Below are positions 58,506-64,000 of a stretch of 64,000 nt of DNA, piece after piece (the first letter of the stretch is position 1; the number at the start of each line of letters is the position of its first letter). A model generated the notes under the pieces. The model worked only from the letters and a program-made list of their open reading frames with translations, made no database searches and was not told where the DNA came from. Source of the stretch: Triplophysa rosa (taxonomy: Eukaryota > Chordata > Actinopteri > Cypriniformes > Nemacheilidae); assembly GCF_024868665.1 (NCBI RefSeq), contig NC_079908.1:8278262-8342261 (forward strand). The letters are read 5' to 3'. The position numbers and the translations under genes are program-made.

Positions 58506-58885
58506 ACCATTTATGCAACATAAAGTCTGTGGTGTTACATTACGTCTTTGGTGTTACTTCAAAATGTATCTGAACTTTCTTTCTTTCAGAGCCATTTAAT
58601 CTTATAGTTTTAGAATAAAAACTATAACGGTATCACAGACAATTCTTTTCCTGCCTTTTTTTGATGTACATCCAAATAAAAAAGAAACCTTTTTTTACAA
58701 AAATAGGGGCCAAGATGAACAATTAAACATTTCTTTTAAAAAATTAAATTGAAATGATCAATGAAACTGAGTCTTTAAAGTAATTTATTTATTTATTAAT
58801 TATTACCTAAAATTGAATATCCCTTCTCCTTTCAAAACAAAACAAACTTTTACTTCAAATATTGGTAACACCATAGACATAAATG
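58506..58885. other. intergenic, no gene seen
   Basis: AT-rich spacer between the OR fragment and the next DIRS element. Confidence 0.45.
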
Positions 58886-59242
58886 GTAGTTCCCTTTCTG
58901 TCGGTCTCTCGACATTGTGTCGAACCGACAGATGGGGTTCGTCCTTGAGAACCAATCGCTTCCGACTTCTCTAGTCAGCCACTGGCTCGCGGACCGTTCG
59001 CACCTCGCCTTGCTCGTCTGACCGTTCCCCATAAGATGGTCCGCCGTCTTATTCCTCAATCACGTATCGGACACGGTACGTGATGATGAGAGGTCTGTTG
59101 CAGCATCGGAGGGTGACTTACTGGCATCAGACTCAGACTCAGACGATTCCTTGAAGCTCCCTCCCTCGGGGGGTCGAGATCAGGAAGAAGCAGATGTTGA
59201 AATGTCAGCCATGCTTTCCCGGGCCGCCGGCATTGGGTTGCG

Positions 59243-59822
59243 GTGCACCGCACTGCCTCTCCCAACGCTCGCAGCTGGATACACGGTACATCGGGCTTGA
59301 GAGCGGCTCCAAGCCGCACTCGCCCTCAGTGCCGTGTTCCCCCGGAAGTGCATGAGGAACCTAGCACGACCTGGAACACCCCGTTCGGCGCGTACACGTC
59401 AACTAGTTCCATCACCCTTTCTTCCCTCGATGGTGGGGCAGCTAGAGGATACGTCCATGTCCCCCCGGGGCTTGACCTAGACTCCCGTCCAAAGCACGTA
59501 GGCTTTTCAGCATCAGAGGTGTCGAGAGCTTACTCTGCTGTGGGCCAAGCTGTCCCCTCTCTCCATGCTATGGCCTTCCTGCAGGCCAATGCGCGGAGAG
59601 AGCTCCACGAGGGTAAGACCGACCCAGCGCTTATGCAGGAACTCCGCGGCTTCACCGACCTCGCTCTCGGGCGAACAGGGTGATCGCGCGGGCCCTGGGT
59701 CGGGCGATGTCCACACTTGTGGTCCAGGAGAGACACCTCTGGCTGAACCTTGCACAGGTGAGTAACTCTGAGAAAGTCCGCTTTCTCGATGCACCCATCT
59801 CGCAAGGGGGGGCTGTTTGGTG
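59243..59822 (+). pseudogene. DIRS gag remnant
   Basis: TLSSLDGGAARGYVHVPPG, SRAYSAVGQAVPSLHAMAFL and DPALMQELRGFTDLALG match the gag of fish DIRS elements. A frameshift near 59680 is followed in another frame by MSTLVVQERHLWLNLAQ (about 59708-59758) and FLDAPISQGGLFGDTV (to about 59825). Broken but recognisable. Confidence 0.65.
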
Positions 59823-60082
59823 ATACTGTCGGGTTCGACAGTTAGGGAGCAGATAGAGGATATCACGTATGTCCTCCCCAGCCGCGACTCGACCGCCCTC
59901 TGGCCGCCGAGATCCCGTGCACCGTCTGCTTCCCAGCAGCCCTGGTCCTCTTCGAGACATCGAAGAGGAGACCACCACCCCATCAGCAGCCGCGGCGAAA
60001 GCCAATGCGGCCCTCATGGGAAGACCCCAGGGAGTTCGAGAATACCTTTCTAAAGTTTTTCTCCCTCTCTGGGCATTTATAT

Positions 60083-60477
60083 CAGCCGCTCTCACCCTCT
60101 ACACGACGGTGTTCGGCAACTCGACGTTGCGTCACGGCGAGACCCAATGTCGAGGATAATCAGCAGCCTAAGCACTCTCAATCGACGGTGCTTTGTGCCA
60201 CATATCGTCTGGGTATTATCACAGCCGCTCTCACCCTCTACACGACGGTGTTCGGCAACTCGACATTGCGGCGAGACCCAATGTCGAGGATAATCAGCAG
60301 CCTAAGCACTCTCAATCGACGGTGCTTTGTGCCACATATCGTCTGGGTATTATCACAGCCGCTCTCACCCTCTACACGACGGTGTTCGGCAACTTGACGT
60401 TGCGGCAAGACCCAATGTCAAGGATAATCATCAGCCCAAGCACTCTCATTCGATGGTGCGTTGTGCTACATCTTTGC
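60083..60477 (+). repeat. tandem repeat inside the DIRS element (139/134-bp units)
   Basis: cagccgctctcaccctctac begins at 60083, 60222 and 60356, giving periods 139 and 134 and 2.9 units. The first two units are almost identical; the third is more diverged. The first period is longer because of a five-base insert (cgtcacggcgag versus cggcgag). Confidence 0.9.
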
Positions 60478-60743
60478 CAGACAGATAAAACTGCAGAGCC
60501 GATCTCCTGCCTCGGCACGGAGGCTCTAGCACACAGCTGGCCATGGGACAAGCGGAAGTACGTCTTCCCCCAGTGAGCCTCATTGCACAGACCCTGTGCA
60601 AAGTCAGTGAAGAGGAGCATCAAGTGTACTAGTTGCGCCATACTGGCCCAACCGGACTTGGTTCTCGGAGCTAATGCTCTTGACGACAGCTCCCCCCTGG
60701 CCGATTCCCCTGACGAAGGACCTGCTTTCCCAGGGGAAGGGCA

Positions 60744-61790
60744 CGTTATGGCATCAAGGACTAGACCTCTGGAACCTCCATGTCTGGCCCCTGGACGGAA
60801 CGAGGAGATCCTGAGTGGCCTAACCCCTGCGGCGGTTTAGACCACTACTCAGGCTAGGGCCCTGGCCACTAGGTGACGATACGCCTAGTGGTGCCTCTTC
60901 TCATCCTGGTGCTCTTCTCGAAGAGAAGACCCGCGGAGTTGCTTGATCAAGTGGATGCGGTCCTTCCAGAGACTCGAGAATAATCTCTCCCCTTCCACAC
61001 TGAACGTGTATGTAGCAGCTGTTGCCGCTCATCACGACCCAGTTGCTGGTAGTCTCTAGGACAGTACAACCTGATCATTTGGTTCCTAGGGGCGCGGGAA
61101 GGCTACCACCTCACCCATGCTCCGTACCCTCTTACGACCTTGATGCGGTCCTGGAGCCCCTCGGAGATGCCGCTCTTTCTCACTTCACGATGAAGACGGC
61201 TCTCAGGAGGACGCTCAAGAGGGTAGCGGACCTACAAGCATTCTCCGTATCCACAGATTGCCTAGAACTCGGGCCCGGTTATTCTCACGCTATCCTGAGA
61301 CCCCGGCCCTGCTACGTGCCCAAAGTTCCCACCACTCCCCCGAGACACCAGGTGGTGAACTTACAGGCGCTCCCCACTGGGGAGGAAGACCCAACCCCAT
61401 CCGTGTTGTGTCCAGTACGTGCATTGCGCCTCTGCTTGGACCGCACGCAGAGCCGCAGAAGCTCTGAGCAGCTCTTTGTCTGTTTTGGAGATCAGCAGGG
61501 AAGGCTGTCTCAAACAGAGATTGACGCACTGGATCATGGGCGCCGTCGATGGCGTACCTGTCCTAGATTGCCTACACCCACTGGGTGAGAGCTCTCTCCA
61601 CACGGAGTACAGCCTCCTCATGGGCACTGGCTCGAGGCGCCTCTCTGGCAGACATCTGCAGAGCTGCGGGTTGGGCTACACCCATCACCTTCGCGAGGTC
61701 CTACAGCCTCCGCGTAAAACCGGTCAGCTCGAGTCTTGCGGGCATCAGGCAAGACCGGCGACCGGTAGGGTGTACGCCTGTGACAGTACC
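60744..61790 (+). pseudogene. DIRS tyrosine recombinase, degenerate
   Basis: Same gene as at 54951, more decayed: MASRTRPLEPPCLAPGRNEE start region, then stops and indels through the core-binding domain (60840-61120). The catalytic domain is readable at 61195-61500 (KRVADLQAFSV with the arginine, VPKVPTT, LCPVRALRLCLDRTQ). The His-x-x-Arg region and TFARSYSLRV (61690-61720, tyrosine present) follow with another frame change. Useful as comparison for the first copy. Confidence 0.75.
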
Positions 61791-62108
61791 TTCCCCCCTT
61801 TCTCCTAAGGGGGTCAGCGTACTAACTAGCCTCCCTTCTTCCCCCATTGGGTGAAGAACAGGCACTCCATCCATCACTAGTAAGCACCTCCTGTGGGCGG
61901 GCTGGGCAGAGCAGCCCTGCCCCTTAGGCCGGGTATCTCCGGAGTTATTCGCAACATAGCTCTAACCGGACCTAGTGCTACCAGACGTTGCAACGCCCCA
62001 GCAGGGCGGTTCCGTCTGATGTATCCTCATGCTGGTTCCCACCTTGGTAACCCATGACCTCCTTAGGTGGACCTCCACCTCGCGGTTAACTCCTTCAGTC
62101 CGCACTTT

Positions 62109-63084
62109 CTTCCAAATTTTGTGAAAAACTAAACTCCCACAACACTAGTATATACGTAGCTACCAAAAAGCAGATAATTCATTTTTTTTGTTGAAAAATA
62201 AATGTAGGCCTATAAGTTGCTTATATTTTGTAATGAACAATGAAATGATGTAAGGATCTCCGTATGGTTTTCTTTATTTATAACGCAACAAAAAACCAAA
62301 AAATATTTATGAATGAATACCAATATTTAAATATCTACAAAACACACTACTAAATTAACTTCATTTCAGTATAGGCTGGATGTCGATATCAGCACGGAGA
62401 CAAGACGCCGTATTTCTGCTCCAGCACGCTGAATAAACCTAATAGTCAAGAAGCACATCGCTTATAACAGTCTGACCGATAATCTTAAATATATTTAAGT
62501 GTTTAAAAGAATGTTAGCAACTGAGAATTCTGTGGTAGTCAAAGGTGCCCCAGAACTGTTTGTCTTCCAAAATTCATCAAAATATCTTCTTTTGTGTTTA
62601 ACAGAACACAAACAAACAAAAAATGTTTTCTACTATGGTAGTCAATGGTGCCCCAGCAATCTCAGTTGCTAACATTCATCCAATTATCCTTCTTTGTGTT
62701 CATCAGAACAAAAAATGTATACAGGTTTAGAACAACTTGAGGATGAGTAATCATGACAGAATTTTAATTTTTGTGTGGACTATCCCTTCAAGACAAAATA
62801 TGCATGCAATAAGTAACTCCACACAGTAATATTGTCAAAACATTTCCTTTTTCATTTTTTAAATACAACACATTGTTATAAAGATTTAAAATTATTACAT
62901 TACATTACTTTTATGCGTTTGGCAGACGCTTTTATACAAAGCGAGTATCAGTGCATGTATTACATTTTGACAACATAAAATAACTATGGATTTAAATGTA
63001 TAGTTATGATGCAGTCAAACTTAAGCTAATTACATTTGCATGCATAATAATTATTAATCAAGTGTGAAACGTCTGGTTAAGTGT
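62109..63084. other. intergenic with two old repeats
   Basis: 62525-62790 carries a very common fish repeat with tcaatggtgccccag twice and ends gtgtggactatccctt. 62893-62985 is the 3' tail of a SINE/L2 (minus strand; gtttggcagacgcttttata). No gene. Confidence 0.5.
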
Positions 63085-64000
63085 TCCGTCAATGTCCTAT
63101 GGGGGAACGAGCGTTGTGTCGACCGACGGATGGGGTTCGTCTTGAGAACGCAATCTGCTTCAATTGCTTAGAAAGCAATGAAATTGGCGAATGAAATTTG
63201 CATGCGGACGCCCCAGATATCGGGTAAAGGGGACGGCGTGCTCATTCATCATTTAGTCTTGAGGAGCCTGAGACCTCGTACGACTGGCAGGGCAGCGATG
63301 TTGTGGCAAGAAGGACACACTCTGTTTCCCATCAGGGAACCGAGGTTACAAACGTAACCGGACTTCCCTTTCTGTCGGTCTCTTCGACGTTGTGTCGAAC
63401 GACAGATGGGGTTAAGTGGAACGCCATAACACGGTGCCCTGTTTCAAATGCTTCAACGAAGTGATGGTGATGGAGTGGGCGCTGTCAGCGTGAGCCAACG
63501 CGAAATGTAACGTATGCGTGAGTAGGTAGGGTCCTAGGCGTTCTAGAAAGAGTGGAAGCCCCTACGTCGGTCCAGGCGGCGGGTGTTTCTAACAGCGAGA
63601 AGCGCCGGAACCTAAGGCCACTGGGTGAGCGCTACTTCCTAAGCGGGGGATGCGCTACCGGAGCATTCCTACCGCAGGGAGGAGATGTGGAGAATACCAA
63701 CGGTCTCACGATGGGGGAACTCATGGAAGAAAGTGCGGGACTGAAGGAAGTTAACCGCGAGGTGGAGGTCCACCTAAGGAGGGGTCATGGGTTACCAAGG
63801 TGGGAACCAGCATGAGGACACATCAGACGGAACCGACCCTCTGGGGGGTTGCAACGTCTGGTAGCACTAGGTCCGGTTAGAGCTATGTTGCGAATAACTC
63901 CGGAGACACCCGGCCTAAGGGGCAGGTCTGCCAGCCCACGGATGCTTAGCTTAGTGATGGATGGAGTGCCTGTTCTTCGCCCAGTGGGGAAAGAAGGGAG
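63085..64000 (-). mobile_element. DIRS-like element, 3' end, reaches window edge
   Basis: 63090-63415 is a terminal region with the palindrome (63372-63405, one insertion and one deletion) and accgaggttac.aacgtaacc. 63540-64000 is the inverse of the 3' non-coding region at 61850-62100 and 56100-56600 (gttaaccgcgaggtggaggt, agcactaggtccggttagag). So the element lies in minus orientation, with its coding part beyond position 64000. Confidence 0.75.

Larger units (their letters stand above)
58889..62108 (+). mobile_element. DIRS-like retroelement, internally deleted
   Basis: Starts with the terminal segment ttccctttctgtcggtctct and the 34-bp palindrome (58898-58931), then a gag remnant, a tandem repeat where RT should be, the end of RNase H (GTEALAHSWPWDKRKYVFPQ, about 60515-60576), a tyrosine recombinase remnant and a 3' non-coding part ending near 62108. 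It lacks RT, so it is non-autonomous. Confidence 0.8.

Noticed and set aside
60083..60477. Regular repeats reminiscent of a CRISPR array
   Set aside because: Units are contiguous 134-139-bp tandem copies without unique spacers, in animal DNA.
63552..63815. 87-residue plus-strand frame
   Set aside because: It lies antisense in the non-coding 3' region of a DIRS element and has no conserved motif.

Overview
The window is animal genomic DNA, almost certainly from a teleost fish and probably a cypriniform. The evidence is a cluster of fish-type odorant receptor (OR) genes, spliced genes with GT-AG introns, and a repeat load (Tc1-like, hAT and harbinger-like MITEs, sushi/Tf1-like gypsy elements, DIRS-like elements, tRNA-SINEs with L2-type tails) typical of such genomes. 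No bacterial operons, CRISPR arrays or plasmid functions are present. A 100-base run of N (6444-6543) marks an assembly gap.

Layout. 0.3-6.3 kb holds two convergent multi-exon genes: a DDE/rve integrase-like gene (+, 366-2925) and a HECT/G2E3-like gene (-, 3224-6321), each with one feature suggesting it may be broken. 7.2-10.3 kb is a MITE, a Tc1-type TIR element and an old duplicated repeat. Odorant receptors: four intact single-coding-exon genes on the + strand (11923-12861, 28786-29724, 33396-34334, 51133-52077) and two fragments (19682-19797, 58369-58505). Each intact gene has a splice acceptor just upstream of its ATG and, 0.3-0.5 kb upstream, a shared GGTGATGACA-like plus TATA module. 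A further copy of that module at 13.8 kb has no gene behind it. The receptors should act in olfactory neurons, one gene per cell; the other elements are mostly parasites between them.

Mobile DNA between the receptors. 14.4-18.7 kb: L2-like LINE, solo LTR, a complete Tc1-like element, and a Tc1 fragment fused to a DIRS RT fragment. 20.0-21.4 kb: hAT transposase. 21.7-26.4 kb: decayed gypsy chromovirus with one LTR. 35-37 kb: fold-back Tc1-like element with tandem repeats. 38.0-38.7 and 39.15-40.5 kb: hAT-type elements with 8-bp target duplications. 41.6-47.5 kb: nearly complete young gypsy element with both LTRs. 47.9-49.4 kb: a gag-only LTR element. 52.3-52.8 kb: solo LTR. 54.4-64 kb: three DIRS-like tyrosine-recombinase elements in mixed orientation, plus a LINE fragment.

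The most notable signal is an 11-nt complementarity between the region just inside the 5' LTR and the predicted 5' end of the transcript. It occurs in all three LTR elements that retain a 5' LTR/gag junction. Between the two gypsy copies one base pair differs with a compensating change, and the third element has a quite different but still perfectly matching 11-mer. This is what Tf1/sushi-type self-primed reverse transcription predicts. All identifications are from reading the sequence; no database search was run.
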